Assembly: GCA_017511715.1 (NCBI GenBank)
Contig: JAFWJF010000006.1
Span: 1 to 64,000 of the forward strand
Direction of reading: 5' to 3'
Source of the DNA: Alphaproteobacteria bacterium
GTDB lineage: Bacteria; Pseudomonadota; Alphaproteobacteria; Rs-D84
DNA length: 64,000 nucleotides
Shown here: positions 32,664 to 42,308 of the stretch, piece after piece
How positions within the stretch are numbered: position 1 is the first letter of the stretch
Layout: the number at the start of each line of letters is the position of its first letter
Notes under the pieces: generated by a model
Databases searched by the model: none
The model's input: only the letters and a program-made list of their open reading frames with translations
What the model was told of the DNA's origin: nothing
Made by a program: the position numbers and the translations under genes

Positions 32664-35531
32664 ATGAGCGGAAGTATAAAAATTCGCGGTGCACGCGAAA
32701 ATAATCTTAAGAATATTGATTTAGACCTGCCAAAAAATAAATTGGTGGTGTTAACTGGCGTGTCTGGGTCGGGAAAATCTTCGTTGGCATTTAATACTAT
32801 TTATGCCGAAGGACAACGCAGGTATGTCGAATCGTTGTCTTCGTATGCGCGCCAGTTTTTGGACATGCAGAAAAAACCAGATGTTGATTTAATTGAAGGC
32901 TTGTCGCCTGCCATTTCTATTGAACAAAAAACCACATCACGTAATCCGCGTTCTACAGTTGGAACGGTTACGGAAATTTACGATTATTTGCGTCTTCTTT
33001 GGGCGCGTATAGGTGTTCCTTATTCGCCTGTGACGGGGTTGCCAATTAAATCACAGTCTATCGCAGAAATGGTCGAATGGACATTAAAGATTCCGCGTGG
33101 GGTGAAATTTTACATAATGGCACCAATGGTTCGTGATCGCAAAGGTGAATACAAAAAGGAAATCGCTTTTTTGATAAAGCAGGGCTATCAACGTGCAATA
33201 GTTGATGGAACTTTGTACGATTTATCTTCTGTGCCACCATTGGATAAAAACAAAAAACATAATATTATGGTCATAATAGACCGTGTTGCAATGCCAACAG
33301 AAGAATTAGTTGGGGATGAAGCAGATGAATTTAGGTCGCGTCTTTATTCTTCGTTTGAAGCTTCGTTGCGCCTTGTGCCGGGGGCTGTCATAGTGCGCCG
33401 CCTTGATACAAATGAAGATTCGCTTTATTCACAAGAATATGCATGCCCGGTAAGTGGTTTTACTGTTCCTAAAATTGAACCAAGGTTGTTTTCTTTTAAT
33501 GCGCCAATTGGGGCGTGCAGTGCGTGTGATGGCCTTGGGATTCAATTAAATATATCGCCAGATTTGGTCGTGCCGGATCCATCAAAGTCTATCTTGGGCG
33601 GGGCAATCGCACCATGGTCGCGTGGCGGTATGTTAAGTCAATACGAAAATATTTTGGATGCTTTGCATAAAAAGTACAAGATACCTTTATCTAAACCATG
33701 GCATACATTATCAGATAAGGATAAAGAAATAATTTTGTATGGAACAGGTGACGAACCAATAAAGATAAATTGGAACGGATATATTTATGAAAAACCTTTT
33801 GAGGGCGTTATTCCAAATCTGGAACGCAGGTTGCGTGAATCTGATTCCGAAGCGACCCGAACAGAATTATCAAAATATCAATCTGAAAGACCGTGCCCAG
33901 TGTGCCATGGCAAACGATTGAATATTCAGGCTCTTTGTATAAAAATCAATGATTGCGACATTATGGATGTTTGCGAAATGTCGGTTGATGATTCTTTGCG
34001 CTGGTTTCAAGATTTGCCAAACCATTTAACTAAAAAAGAAAATGAAATTGCTTCGATGGTATTGCGTGAAATAACTTCGCGTTTGTATTTTTTGCGTAAT
34101 GTGGGGCTGGGATATTTAACTTTGTCGCGAATGGCGGGAACTTTGTCAGGGGGGGAAGCGCAACGTATAAGATTGGCTTCGCAAATTGGCAGTGGCTTAT
34201 CTGGGGTGTTGTATGTTTTGGATGAACCTTCGATTGGATTGCACCAAAGCGATAACGATAAATTGATAGACACATTAAAAATGTTGCGCGACAAAGATAA
34301 TTCTGTGATTGTGGTCGAACATGATGAAGACATGATGCGGGCGGCTGATTATTTAGTTGATATTGGTCGTGGCGCAGGAATAAATGGTGGTAATGTTATT
34401 GCGTGTGGAACACCAGATGAAGTTATAAAAAATCCTGATTCTTTGACGGGTGAATATTTGTCTGGCAAACGTAAAATAGAAGTGCCCAAAAAACGTCGTT
34501 CTGGTAATGGTAAGTTTATAAGGATAGAAGGCGCACGTGCAAATAACCTTAAAAATGTGACGGTTGATTTTCCGCTTGGTAAATTTATTGCATTGACTGG
34601 TGTTTCTGGGTCTGGAAAATCAACTTTGTTGTTAAATACTTTGTATCCGGCGATTATGCGCGCACTTTATAATTCTAAATTGGAAACCGGTGCGCACGAT
34701 ATAATTCGTGGTATGGAAAATATTGATAAAGTTGTTGATATAGACCAATCTCCAATCGGGCGCAGTCCGCGCAGTAATCCTGCAACTTATGTTGGGGTGT
34801 TTAATAACATTCGTGATTTTTATGCGAATTTACCAGAAGCCAAAACACGCGGATATGATGCCGGTCGCTTCTCTTTTAATGTCAAAGGTGGGCGTTGTGA
34901 AGCATGCCAGGGCGACGGTCAAATTAAAATAGAAATGAATTTCCTGGCTGATATTTATGTGGAATGCGATAAATGTCATGGGCAAAGATATAACGATGAA
35001 ACATTGGCGGTTAAATACAAGGGTAAATCGATTGCTGATGTGTTAAATATGACGGTTGAAGAAGCATATCGATTCTTTATAAATGTTCCACAAATTGCGC
35101 GTAAGTTAGAATTGTTAAAACGCGTTGGCCTTGATTATATCAAATTGGGACAAAGTTCACTTGATTTGTCGGGTGGCGAAGCGCAGCGAATAAAACTGTC
35201 CAAAGAATTGGCTGCGCGCAGCACTGGACAAACAATTTACATTTTGGATGAACCAACAACGGGTCTGCATTTTGAGGATATTAAATCATTGTTATCTGTA
35301 TTGCATGAATTAGTTAATCAAGGAAACACTGTTATTGTTATCGAACATAATTTGGAAGTTATTAAAACTGCCGATTGGGTTATAGATTTAGGCCCAAATG
35401 GTGGTGCCGGTGGTGGTCAGATTGTTGCAACAGGAACACCGGAAGATATTGTGAAAAACACAGAATCTTTGACAGGGCGGTATCTTAAAAAGTATCTGGA
35501 CAAACCCAAAAAAGTAAATAAAATTAAATAA
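32664..35531 (+). CDS. uvrA: Excinuclease ABC subunit A
   Basis: UvrA is the damage-sensing dimer of nucleotide excision repair. The 955-aa protein has two ABC ATPase halves: Walker [10 protein letters not shown] at residues 32-40 and GVSGSGKST near 646, with signatures [14 protein letters not shown] and [14 protein letters not shown]. Zinc-finger pairs are visible (CSACDGLG and CPVCHGKR in the first half; CEACQGDG and CDKCHGQR in the second). No truncation. The ATG is directly preceded by a -10 box, indicating a leaderless mRNA. Confidence 0.98.
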   Translation: MSGSIKIRGARENNLKNIDLDLPKNKLVVLTGVSGSGKSSLAFNTIYAEGQRRYVESLSSYARQFLDMQKKPDVDLIEGLSPAISIEQKTTSRNPRSTVGTVTEIYDYLRLLWARIGVPYSPVTGLPIKSQSIAEMVEWTLKIPRGVKFYIMAPMVRDRKGEYKKEIAFLIKQGYQRAIVDGTLYDLSSVPPLDKNKKHNIMVIIDRVAMPTEELVGDEADEFRSRLYSSFEASLRLVPGAVIVRRLDTNEDSLYSQEYACPVSGFTVPKIEPRLFSFNAPIGACSACDGLGIQLNISPDLVVPDPSKSILGGAIAPWSRGGMLSQYENILDALHKKYKIPLSKPWHTLSDKDKEIILYGTGDEPIKINWNGYIYEKPFEGVIPNLERRLRESDSEATRTELSKYQSERPCPVCHGKRLNIQALCIKINDCDIMDVCEMSVDDSLRWFQDLPNHLTKKENEIASMVLREITSRLYFLRNVGLGYLTLSRMAGTLSGGEAQRIRLASQIGSGLSGVLYVLDEPSIGLHQSDNDKLIDTLKMLRDKDNSVIVVEHDEDMMRAADYLVDIGRGAGINGGNVIACGTPDEVIKNPDSLTGEYLSGKRKIEVPKKRRSGNGKFIRIEGARANNLKNVTVDFPLGKFIALTGVSGSGKSTLLLNTLYPAIMRALYNSKLETGAHDIIRGMENIDKVVDIDQSPIGRSPRSNPATYVGVFNNIRDFYANLPEAKTRGYDAGRFSFNVKGGRCEACQGDGQIKIEMNFLADIYVECDKCHGQRYNDETLAVKYKGKSIADVLNMTVEEAYRFFINVPQIARKLELLKRVGLDYIKLGQSSLDLSGGEAQRIKLSKELAARSTGQTIYILDEPTTGLHFEDIKSLLSVLHELVNQGNTVIVIEHNLEVIKTADWVIDLGPNGGAGGGQIVATGTPEDIVKNTESLTGRYLKKYLDKPKKVNKIK

Positions 35532-35555
35532 ACTAACATAAACAGGAGAAAACAA

Positions 35556-36059
35556 ATGTTCGGATTTGGAAAAAAGAAAAAAGTTGAAGAAAACAACGAA
35601 GCAATCGATTTGGAAAAAGAAGCCGCAAAAATGCCTTCCGGTATGAAGGAAACCGCGGAACGTATGATGTCTGGTCAATTTGATATGAACGATATGTTGG
35701 CTCAGTTAAAACAAATCAAAAAAATGAGCAATTTTAGTGGTTTGCTTAAAATGGTGCCGGGGATGTCGGGGGCGGTTGCCGCGATGAAAGAAAAAATCAA
35801 AGACGGTAGTGTTGATGCACAAATTAAAATTTTGGAAGCAATGACTGCCGAAGAACGTGCGGACCCTGAAAAAGTCTTTGCAAACGCAAAGGCGCGTATT
35901 GCTGAAACTGCGGGCTGCACTGTTCGTGAAGTGGAACACATCATCAAACAATACTTGAATATGAAACGACAAATGGCAATGATTCAACGCATGGGTGGAA
36001 TGGAAGCCGTTATGCAACGCATGCAACAAGCGGGCGGTTTCCCAGGCGGAAATAAATAA
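35556..36059 (+). CDS. Stand-alone SRP54/Ffh M-domain protein
   Basis: The 167-aa protein aligns only with the C-terminal M domain of Ffh: MMSGQFDMNDMLAQLKQIKK, GLLKMVPGMSG, ILEAMTAEERADPEKVF, then the RNA-binding helix-turn-helix and a Met-rich end with PGGNK. The NG GTPase domain (about 300 residues) is absent; uvrA ends 24 bp upstream. The SRP-RNA-binding signature is altered: where Ffh has SRKRRIAxGSG, this protein has NAKARIAETAG (about 110-120). It may be a paralogue of a full Ffh elsewhere. AGGAG precedes the ATG; rlmE follows three bases after the stop. Confidence 0.85.
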   Translation: MFGFGKKKKVEENNEAIDLEKEAAKMPSGMKETAERMMSGQFDMNDMLAQLKQIKKMSNFSGLLKMVPGMSGAVAAMKEKIKDGSVDAQIKILEAMTAEERADPEKVFANAKARIAETAGCTVREVEHIIKQYLNMKRQMAMIQRMGGMEAVMQRMQQAGGFPGGNK

Positions 36060-36062
36060 TAG

Positions 36063-36722
36063 ATGAAAATATTAAATAAAAAAATTGCACAGCATAAATC
36101 TTCGGTTGCGTGGTTGCAACGTCAGGCGCACGACCCATATGTTGCGCGTGCACAAAAAGAAGGCTATCGTGCGCGCGCAGCCTATAAAATTATAGAAATG
36201 AACGAAAAATATCATTTCTTTAAGAACGGTCAGGTTGTTGTTGATTTGGGGGCGGCTCCTGGTTCGTGGTCGCAATTTGTTGCGCGGGAATTTCCAAAAT
36301 CTAAGATATTCGCGATGGATTTGTTGGAAATCAAACCTATCAATAATGTTGAAACTTATCAGGGTGATTTTACCAGCGATGAAGCGTTAAAATGGCTGGA
36401 AGAAAAATTAAATCTGCCGCATGATGAAGCGGGACACGGAACTGTTGATGTTGTTATGTCTGATATGGCACCGAATACAGTTGGTCATAAAAAGACAGAC
36501 CATATTCGTCAGATGGTTTTGTTGGAATATGCTCTCGATTTTGCGTTGCGGGCATTAAAGGTTGGTGGAACTTTTGTTGCTAAATCTTTCACTGGTGGTA
36601 CGACTAACGATTTGGTTAAACAAATCAAAGAACATTTTAACAATGTGCATTATATAAAGCCTCCGTCTTCACGTAAGGACAGTGTTGAAATGTTTATTGT
36701 TGCAACTGGTTTCAGAGGATAA
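36063..36722 (+). CDS. rlmE: 23S rRNA 2'-O-methyltransferase RlmE
   Basis: It methylates U2552 of 23S rRNA during late 50S assembly. SAM motif VVVDLGAAPGSWSQFV at about 58-73 and the catalytic K-D-K-E set Lys42, Asp134 (SDMAPN), Lys174 (FVAKSF) and Glu209 are present. The 219-aa length is usual. It starts three bases after the SRP M-domain gene, so the two are translated from one message. Confidence 0.96.
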   Translation: MKILNKKIAQHKSSVAWLQRQAHDPYVARAQKEGYRARAAYKIIEMNEKYHFFKNGQVVVDLGAAPGSWSQFVAREFPKSKIFAMDLLEIKPINNVETYQGDFTSDEALKWLEEKLNLPHDEAGHGTVDVVMSDMAPNTVGHKKTDHIRQMVLLEYALDFALRALKVGGTFVAKSFTGGTTNDLVKQIKEHFNNVHYIKPPSSRKDSVEMFIVATGFRG

Positions 36723-36777
36723 TATAATAAACTCAGATTGTCAGGGAGAGAGGGCATGATAAAAAAGGAAACGAAAG

Positions 36778-37470
36778 ATGCCCAAAATAAACTTAAAAGC
36801 CAAATTTAGAAAAATTTTATTTTCATTAGCTGATTTTATTGCTCCTGCTGAGGCAAAAAAAGAATTAACCCGGGAATTGATGCAAAAAGAAGTAGATGCG
36901 TTTATAAAAGCATCTGGAATTAACGGCAAGTCCCCAGATTTTAACCCGGAAAAATTTCAATCTGATTTTACGAAATATCTTAAAAGCAAAAACTATTCTG
37001 TGGATGATTTAGATTTACAGGTTATGCGTGCAACCCCGGAAATGATGCCGCAGCCTGACAAGATGCCAGAACCCAAAAATATAAAAAAAGTCTCGCAAGA
37101 CTTGAATAAATATACCAAAGCAGTTAATGTTTTTGTAAACACAACTGAAATGATGCCTGGTTTGGTTTGTTATGTAATTGAAAAAATAGAACCGACAGAT
37201 AAAACGCCTTTTGTCAGATATAAACCGTCTCCGTGTGTAATAACTCAGATTCATGATAACGGTGTTAACGGTGGAACAATATTTTTTTCTTATGAACATA
37301 AATTGATTTCAGAAGCCAACTTTTCCAATAAACAGTCAAAGGTTGTTTCGGAATCAAAAGTAATTTATTCGCCGTTAACAAAAGAACATGCAATTTATAT
37401 CTGCAAATTATTGAATGCTCAATCAAGGCTTTTCTATCAAAAAGCGATAAAACAGCAAAAGACAAAATAA
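36778..37470 (+). CDS. Hypothetical protein, 230 aa
   Basis: AAAAAAGGAAA precedes the ATG, and a TATAAT at 36723-36728 may be its own -10. The product has a basic start with a hydrophobic patch (ILFSLADFIAPAEA), a Glu/Lys/Met/Pro middle and a mixed alpha/beta C-terminal half with two Cys residues. No signal peptide, membrane helix or known motif is convincing. A terminator follows, shared with rnhA. Function unknown. Confidence 0.55.
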   Translation: MPKINLKAKFRKILFSLADFIAPAEAKKELTRELMQKEVDAFIKASGINGKSPDFNPEKFQSDFTKYLKSKNYSVDDLDLQVMRATPEMMPQPDKMPEPKNIKKVSQDLNKYTKAVNVFVNTTEMMPGLVCYVIEKIEPTDKTPFVRYKPSPCVITQIHDNGVNGGTIFFSYEHKLISEANFSNKQSKVVSESKVIYSPLTKEHAIYICKLLNAQSRLFYQKAIKQQKTK

Positions 37471-37494
37471 AAAACACCTGGTCGGTGTTTTTTA
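37470..37494. terminator. Bidirectional terminator, hypothetical gene / rnhA
   Basis: AAAACACC-TGGTC-GGTGTTTT hairpin with A-run and T-run flanks. Confidence 0.88.
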
Positions 37495-37920
37495 TTTATA
37501 AGATTCTGCGGCGCCGCGTGCCAAATCATCAACGCGTTCGTTAAATTCTTCGCCGGCATGTCCTTTGACCCAGACCCAATGAATTTTCTTGCCCGATGCC
37601 AATTCATCCAGTTGCTGCCACAGTTCAACATTTTTAACAGGTTTTTTATCAGCGGTTCGCCAATTATTTTTCTTCCAATTTTTTATCCAAGATTGCATGC
37701 CGTTTTTGACATATTGACTGTCTGTATGAATTTCGATTTCATCATGTTTGCGTGCCGCAGTCAATGCTTTTATCACAGCGGTTAATTCCATTTGATTATT
37801 AGTCGTATTTTTTGCACCACCACAACGTTCTGCGGTTTGTGCCCCGTTTGTAGCAATAAAACCCCATCCACCGGGGCCTGGATTGCCCAAACAACTGCCA
37901 TCTGTCCATATTTTTAACAT
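37492..37920 (-). CDS. rnhA: Ribonuclease HI
   Basis: It degrades the RNA of RNA-DNA hybrids. The 142-aa protein starts MLKIWTDGSCLGNPGPGGWG with catalytic Asp7, followed by NNQMELTAVIKAL (Glu), IHTDSQYV (Asp) and NERVDDLAR (Asp), plus the basic handle around WIKNWKKNNWR. The ATG at 37920 has AAGGAT upstream; a longer open frame runs into tkt and is rejected. Divergent from tkt across a perfect palindrome. Confidence 0.95.
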   Translation of the reverse strand: MLKIWTDGSCLGNPGPGGWGFIATNGAQTAERCGGAKNTTNNQMELTAVIKALTAARKHDEIEIHTDSQYVKNGMQSWIKNWKKNNWRTADKKPVKNVELWQQLDELASGKKIHWVWVKGHAGEEFNERVDDLARGAAESYK

Positions 37921-37934
37921 TTTATTCGTATCCT

Positions 37935-37957
37935 TTTTGTGATATAATATCACAAAA
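37935..37957. promoter_or_regulatory. Perfect palindrome overlapping the tkt -10 box
   Basis: Two 11-bp arms (TTTTGTGATAT and its complement) around a central A, containing TATAAT at 37943-37948. The right arm runs to the first base of the tkt ATG. It would suit a dimeric repressor that blocks tkt transcription; in part it simply reflects the TGTGATATAAT extended -10 seen elsewhere. Confidence 0.5.
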
Positions 37958-39729
37958 TGAAGTTTAATGCCAAACAATTACAACAAATGTCAAATACAGT
38001 GCGAGCAAATGCGCTGGGGGCGGTGTTATCTGCGAAATCTGGACATGTTGGAATAATATTGGATGCAAGCGAGATAATAACTGCGATTTATGCTAACCAT
38101 TTGCGGCGCGGTATTGACAGGTTTGTTTTGTCGTCCGGCCATGGCAGTGCGATGTTGTATTCTGTATTAAAATTGGCGGGATACAAAACGGGCGATTTGA
38201 ACACTTTTCGGAAAATTGGTGGTCTGCCCGGACATCCAGAATATGGAATTGATGGTGTCGATGCAACAACTGGACCATTGGGGCAGGGTGTTGGAAATGC
38301 TGTCGGTTTAGCGTTAGCGCAAAAAATCCGTGGCATTCGTGCGCGCACATATTGTTTGTGCAGTGATGGTGATTTGATGGAAGGCGTTTCTTTCGAATCA
38401 TTATCTTTTGCGGGACGATATAATCTGAATAATTTGATAGTTGTTTGGGATGATAACAAAGTATCCATAGATGGCGTGGCACAAACAGATATTGATATAA
38501 ATGCGCGTATGCGGGCGATGGGATTTAATGTAATGTCGTTGCGTGGAAATGATATAGATGCATTAGAACACGCGTTGGAAAGGGCTGAAAAATCAAGCCG
38601 ACCGGTGTTTATTCAGTGTAAAAATATTTTAGGCCGCGGTTCAAGTTTGGCAAACAAAAGTGCGGCGCATGGTTTTGCATTGTCTGAAACAGAAATGTTG
38701 TCGTTGATTGCAAAGAATTCAAATGAAGAGGGCTTGCGTTTGTGGAACGTTGTGAAGCGTCGTCCGATTGGCGAATCTGTGCGTGCGACAGTTGCAATAA
38801 AACGTGTTCGTGTTCCAAAAGTTCCAGAACGTATTTCAACGCGTGAATTATCGGGAATATATCTTGATTTGCTAATGCAGGCTGGGGCAGATTTGATAAT
38901 CGGTTCTGCTGATTTATCAAATAACACAAATGTTAAAACAAGCAAAGCCAAAGAAATAAGTCCAGATAATTTTAATGGTAATTTTATAAACTATGGTGTG
39001 CGCGAACATGCAATGGCGGCGATAATGAACGGGCTTTGTGTTGACGGGCTGCGTGCTGTGGGTTCTACCTTTTTAGTATTCAGCGATTATATGCGACCAT
39101 CGATTCGCCTTGCTGCGATGTCGCATTTGCCGGCTATATATGTTTTTTCGCATGACAGTATTGCCGTTGGCGAAGACGGACCAACACATCAGCCGGTTGA
39201 ACAGTTGCCGTCATTGCGTTTAATACCAAACCTTAATGTATATCGCCCATGCAATATAACGGAAATAGCGCATGCGTGGAACAGTGCGATTGCGAATACA
39301 GATACGCCATCTGCGATAATATTGTCGCGCCAGAAATTCAGACAGATTTCAACACCAAACGATTCGCAATTATCGCGTGGTGCGTATGTGATATATCCTG
39401 CAAAATCTGGGCGCGTAAAATCTACATTGATTGCCACGGGCAGTGAAGTTCCGTTGGCGGTTGAAATCGCCACGCAATTCAAGAATGTTCAGGTTGTATC
39501 TATGTTGAATATCAATGATTTTCGCAAACAAGATGAAAAATACAAGTCTTCTATTTTGCGCGGATGTGTAATTGCGATTGAAGCTGCCGCCCCATCGCCA
39601 TGGTTTGAGTTTGCAGATGCTGTAATTGGACTTGATAAATTTGGCATGTCTGGTGATGGTGAATTGGTTTATCGTGAATATGGTTTTGATGTTGACAAGA
39701 TAATAAAAGAAGTTAAACATTATCTGTAA
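37957..39729 (+). CDS. tkt: Transketolase
   Basis: A thiamine-diphosphate enzyme of the non-oxidative pentose phosphate pathway. The 590-aa protein has SSGHGSAMLYSVLKLAG, GGLPGHPEYG, TGPLGQGVGNAVG, the ThDP/metal motif SDGDLMEG (136-143; Ser replaces the first Gly of GDG) ending NLNNLIVVWDDN, and the central GSADLSNNTNVKTS and GVREHAMAAIMNG. It is shorter than E. coli Tkt (about 663). The ATG begins eight bases after a TATAAT with no Shine-Dalgarno, so it is probably leaderless. Its stop overlaps the next start. Confidence 0.93.
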   Translation: MKFNAKQLQQMSNTVRANALGAVLSAKSGHVGIILDASEIITAIYANHLRRGIDRFVLSSGHGSAMLYSVLKLAGYKTGDLNTFRKIGGLPGHPEYGIDGVDATTGPLGQGVGNAVGLALAQKIRGIRARTYCLCSDGDLMEGVSFESLSFAGRYNLNNLIVVWDDNKVSIDGVAQTDIDINARMRAMGFNVMSLRGNDIDALEHALERAEKSSRPVFIQCKNILGRGSSLANKSAAHGFALSETEMLSLIAKNSNEEGLRLWNVVKRRPIGESVRATVAIKRVRVPKVPERISTRELSGIYLDLLMQAGADLIIGSADLSNNTNVKTSKAKEISPDNFNGNFINYGVREHAMAAIMNGLCVDGLRAVGSTFLVFSDYMRPSIRLAAMSHLPAIYVFSHDSIAVGEDGPTHQPVEQLPSLRLIPNLNVYRPCNITEIAHAWNSAIANTDTPSAIILSRQKFRQISTPNDSQLSRGAYVIYPAKSGRVKSTLIATGSEVPLAVEIATQFKNVQVVSMLNINDFRKQDEKYKSSILRGCVIAIEAAAPSPWFEFADAVIGLDKFGMSGDGELVYREYGFDVDKIIKEVKHYL

Positions 39730-40433
39730 TGACATCAGAAAATGTTTTCGTTTTATCAAGTGGTGAAACAATCCCGGTTGTAATAGAAAATCGGCGTGGG
39801 GTACGTAATGTCACATTGCGACCAAAGACAGCGCCCAAAAAGGAAATACATATTTCTAAGCCTTGGACAACATCAACCAAGTTTGTAATGAATTTTTTAG
39901 AATCTAAACGCAAATGGGTTGAGCATATTTTTAATGCCGCACCACGAAAAGAAAAAATTGAACCGGGTATGACAATTTCAATACTGGGACGCGAAGTAAA
40001 AATAATACATGATGATACAATGCGTTCTAATAAATATATGGACGAATATAAAACAACACTCTGTATTGGTGGCGGGGCAGATATGTTCGAACGGCGTGTT
40101 CGCGATTGTATCAAGGACGAATTGTTATCAGAAATTAAGGCAATAATAAAAACTACACCGCGCGAATATTGGCCACGACATATAACATTGCGTGATACAT
40201 CTTCGCGGTGGGGTTCATGTTCGTCAACTGGTAATATTTCTTTTTCGTGGCGATTGGTGTTCGCCCCATATGAAGTTATGCGCTATGTCGTTATGCACGA
40301 ATTGTCGCACCGGAAACACATGGACCATTCACCTGAATTTTGGGCGAATGTATCTGAACTTTATGGGTTTGGCGTGGAAAGGGCGAAACGGTGGCTTTCC
40401 AAAAACGGACAAAGTTTACATAGGTATTTTTGA
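39729..40433 (+). CDS. YgjP/SprT-like (DUF45) metallopeptidase-domain protein
   Basis: The 234-aa protein contains the zinc motif HELSH at His190-His194 followed by MDHSPEFW, preceded by the family block LRDTSSRWGSCSSTGNISFSWRL. These identify the YgjP-like metal-dependent hydrolase family (M48-related, substrate unknown). Its ATG overlaps the tkt stop (TAATG), so it is coupled to tkt. A palindromic repeat begins right at its stop codon. Confidence 0.9.
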   Translation: MTSENVFVLSSGETIPVVIENRRGVRNVTLRPKTAPKKEIHISKPWTTSTKFVMNFLESKRKWVEHIFNAAPRKEKIEPGMTISILGREVKIIHDDTMRSNKYMDEYKTTLCIGGGADMFERRVRDCIKDELLSEIKAIIKTTPREYWPRHITLRDTSSRWGSCSSTGNISFSWRLVFAPYEVMRYVVMHELSHRKHMDHSPEFWANVSELYGFGVERAKRWLSKNGQSLHRYF

Positions 40434-40530
40434 CCTCCCTCCCGTCCTGCGGACGTACTCCCCCCCAAGGGGAAAATTAAAATTCCCCCTTTGGCAGGGG
40501 GTGGCACCGAAGGTGCCGGGGGAGGGTTTT
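40432..40530. repeat. Dispersed palindromic repeat, two units
   Basis: Units 40432-40480 (GTCCTGCGGAC inner hairpin) and 40481-40530 (GGCACCGAAGGTGCC inner hairpin) in opposite orientation, starting at the stop codon of the metallopeptidase gene. Confidence 0.9.
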
Positions 40531-40559
40531 GTTCCCAGATTATTTGCTTTCTGGAATGT

Positions 40560-40647
40560 GACCTCCCTCCCGGTCTGGCGACCGTACTCCCCCCAAGGGG
40601 AGAATAACCCAACAGGGAGAATTAAAATTCCCCTTTGGCAGGGAGGC
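40560..40647. repeat. Dispersed palindromic repeat, one full and one partial unit
   Basis: Full unit 40560-40605 (CGGTCTGGCGACCG inner hairpin) and a shortened unit 40611-40647 that keeps only the CCCCTTTGGCAGGGAGG side. This stretch and the one before it hold nothing else. Confidence 0.85.
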
Positions 40648-40677
40648 AAAAAAACATTTGCAGGGGTATGCGAAATA

Positions 40678-40686
40678 TGATAAAAT
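40678..40686 (+). promoter_or_regulatory. Extended -10 box of the Cys-rich gene
   Basis: TGATAAAAT, 36 bases before the ATG. Confidence 0.4.
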
Positions 40687-40722
40687 AAGTACAGAAATAA
40701 TTCTAAAGGAAAGGAAGAGAAT

Positions 40723-42279
40723 ATGAAAAAAATCGCTTTGTTTTCGTTGATGTGTTGTTTATGTGGCGTGTACGCAGTGCCAGCGTTTGCAACTTGTGGC
40801 GCGTCTACACTTGGTTTTGATGGAAATCAAGATCCTGATGATGATGAATTTTTGTATCAGAATAAACAACAATTTGATTTGACGAAAGCTGGTTATGAAA
40901 ATACCAATCATCAGAATAGTGGGACAGGAATAGGAATAGAGTGTGATACAACGAAGTCTGCGGGTTGTGATAGCGGGCAAGTGATTGAGCTGCTTCCAGG
41001 TCATGTGTTTAAAGGAACTGTTGTAAAAGAAAAAAGAAAGTATCAATGCACTTCCAGGCTTTGGGGTGACGATATGTGGGAAGTTGTTGGGGGATTTTGT
41101 GAAACCCGCTGGGGAACCATACAGGTGGGACAATCGTTGACGGATAAAAAAACAACAACTGACTGTAGCGGCTTAAACAAGACAGAGAACAATACTGATG
41201 CCGTTAAACTTTGGCAAGTGATTTGTCGTGATGGTGGTATTGTCTGGTGCAAACCAACAGATTGTAACGCTGGTTATAAACTTGATAGAAAAAATGGCAA
41301 GTGCATAAAAGATTGTTCCGGGGATAAATGCAAAGAAAATTGTCCGACTGGTCAAACACGTGCAACGAAAGATATTATTGTGACAAAGGTTTGTTCTGGT
41401 GATAAGTGTGTCGCGATAGAAAAAGGTCAGTGTTATGATACTGATTTCTTGAAATGTATGGAAGCAGCAGATCGCGGAGAACCTGCAAATTGGAACGGGA
41501 AATCGTGTAATTGTGGTGATAGAATGGTTTGGGACAACAAGAGCTATAGATGTAAGGCAAAAAGTGGCGGTGGAAATGTTGCTCCACAAAAATCTTGTAA
41601 AGACTTACGTAAAACACCGACAGGAAAAGCGTGTTGTGATTTGCCAAAAACTCAGGCGGAATACAACGAAGAAACAGATACATGTAATTGCTTAGATAAA
41701 AACGCCGAATTCAGAATAGAAATAGAAAATGGTAAGGGGATGTGTGTCGCAAAAGAACCTGTACCCGAACAAAATTGTACATACTATTTCAGTGGCACCA
41801 TTGAATGTGGTGACAGAACGGTTGAAATCAGTGAAACGAAAAGCGTCACTGTTCCGTGTGTAGAAGGTGTTGTTGAGAATCTTACAGAAGAGATGTTTGA
41901 AAACGATACCGGAAAATTGCGACAAATCAGAGAAAAATTGTGTGCGGGGGTTGATGGGAATGGTTCAACACCTGGCACAACAGTTGTTAGCACGGCAACA
42001 GTTGATTATCGTTCTGCAGAAGCAATATTGGACAAATTTGTTTCGAACGCAGAAAGCGAACGCAGTGTTTGGAAAAACGCAGAAGGCAAATTTAACACAA
42101 CGCGTTTGGCATCTGATATTACCGCCGGTGTAGTGTTGGGAACTGTCGGTGGTGTGGTGACAGGCGTTGTTATCAAAAAGAATCAGGTAAAGAAAGGTTT
42201 TGAAGCACTGCATTGCGCTGTTGGTGGACAGAAAGTTGCCGAATGGGGTGATGAATTTAGTGTCGGCCTAAGAAGATAA
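40723..42279 (+). CDS. Cys-rich secreted protein with C-terminal hydrophobic segment
   Basis: The 518-aa product has a signal peptide (cut near PAFATC), about 30 Cys residues in short spacings (CNAGYKLDRKNGKCIKDC, CSGDKCKENCPTGQT, CNCGDRMVWDNKSYRCK), a Thr/Ser linker, and a Gly/Val membrane-like segment (TAGVVLGTVGGVVTGVVIKK, about 468-487) before a short tail. The C-terminal segment suggests membrane anchoring with the Cys-rich part outside. It resembles the partial protein at position 1 in its C..C repeats. AAAGGAAAGGA precedes the ATG. Function unknown. Confidence 0.75.
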   Translation: MKKIALFSLMCCLCGVYAVPAFATCGASTLGFDGNQDPDDDEFLYQNKQQFDLTKAGYENTNHQNSGTGIGIECDTTKSAGCDSGQVIELLPGHVFKGTVVKEKRKYQCTSRLWGDDMWEVVGGFCETRWGTIQVGQSLTDKKTTTDCSGLNKTENNTDAVKLWQVICRDGGIVWCKPTDCNAGYKLDRKNGKCIKDCSGDKCKENCPTGQTRATKDIIVTKVCSGDKCVAIEKGQCYDTDFLKCMEAADRGEPANWNGKSCNCGDRMVWDNKSYRCKAKSGGGNVAPQKSCKDLRKTPTGKACCDLPKTQAEYNEETDTCNCLDKNAEFRIEIENGKGMCVAKEPVPEQNCTYYFSGTIECGDRTVEISETKSVTVPCVEGVVENLTEEMFENDTGKLRQIREKLCAGVDGNGSTPGTTVVSTATVDYRSAEAILDKFVSNAESERSVWKNAEGKFNTTRLASDITAGVVLGTVGGVVTGVVIKKNQVKKGFEALHCAVGGQKVAEWGDEFSVGLRR

Positions 42280-42282
42280 AAG

Positions 42283-42308
42283 AACCGCCCGTTTGGGCGG
42301 TTTTTTTA
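42283..42308 (+). terminator. Intrinsic terminator of the Cys-rich gene
   Basis: AACCGCCC-GTTT-GGGCGGTT followed by T5; a palindromic repeat begins at its end. Confidence 0.9.

Noticed and set aside
37938-37954. tkt palindrome considered as a CRP/FNR site (TGTGA...TCACA)
   Set aside because: The half sites are separated by seven bases rather than six, and the string coincides with the extended -10 seen elsewhere.
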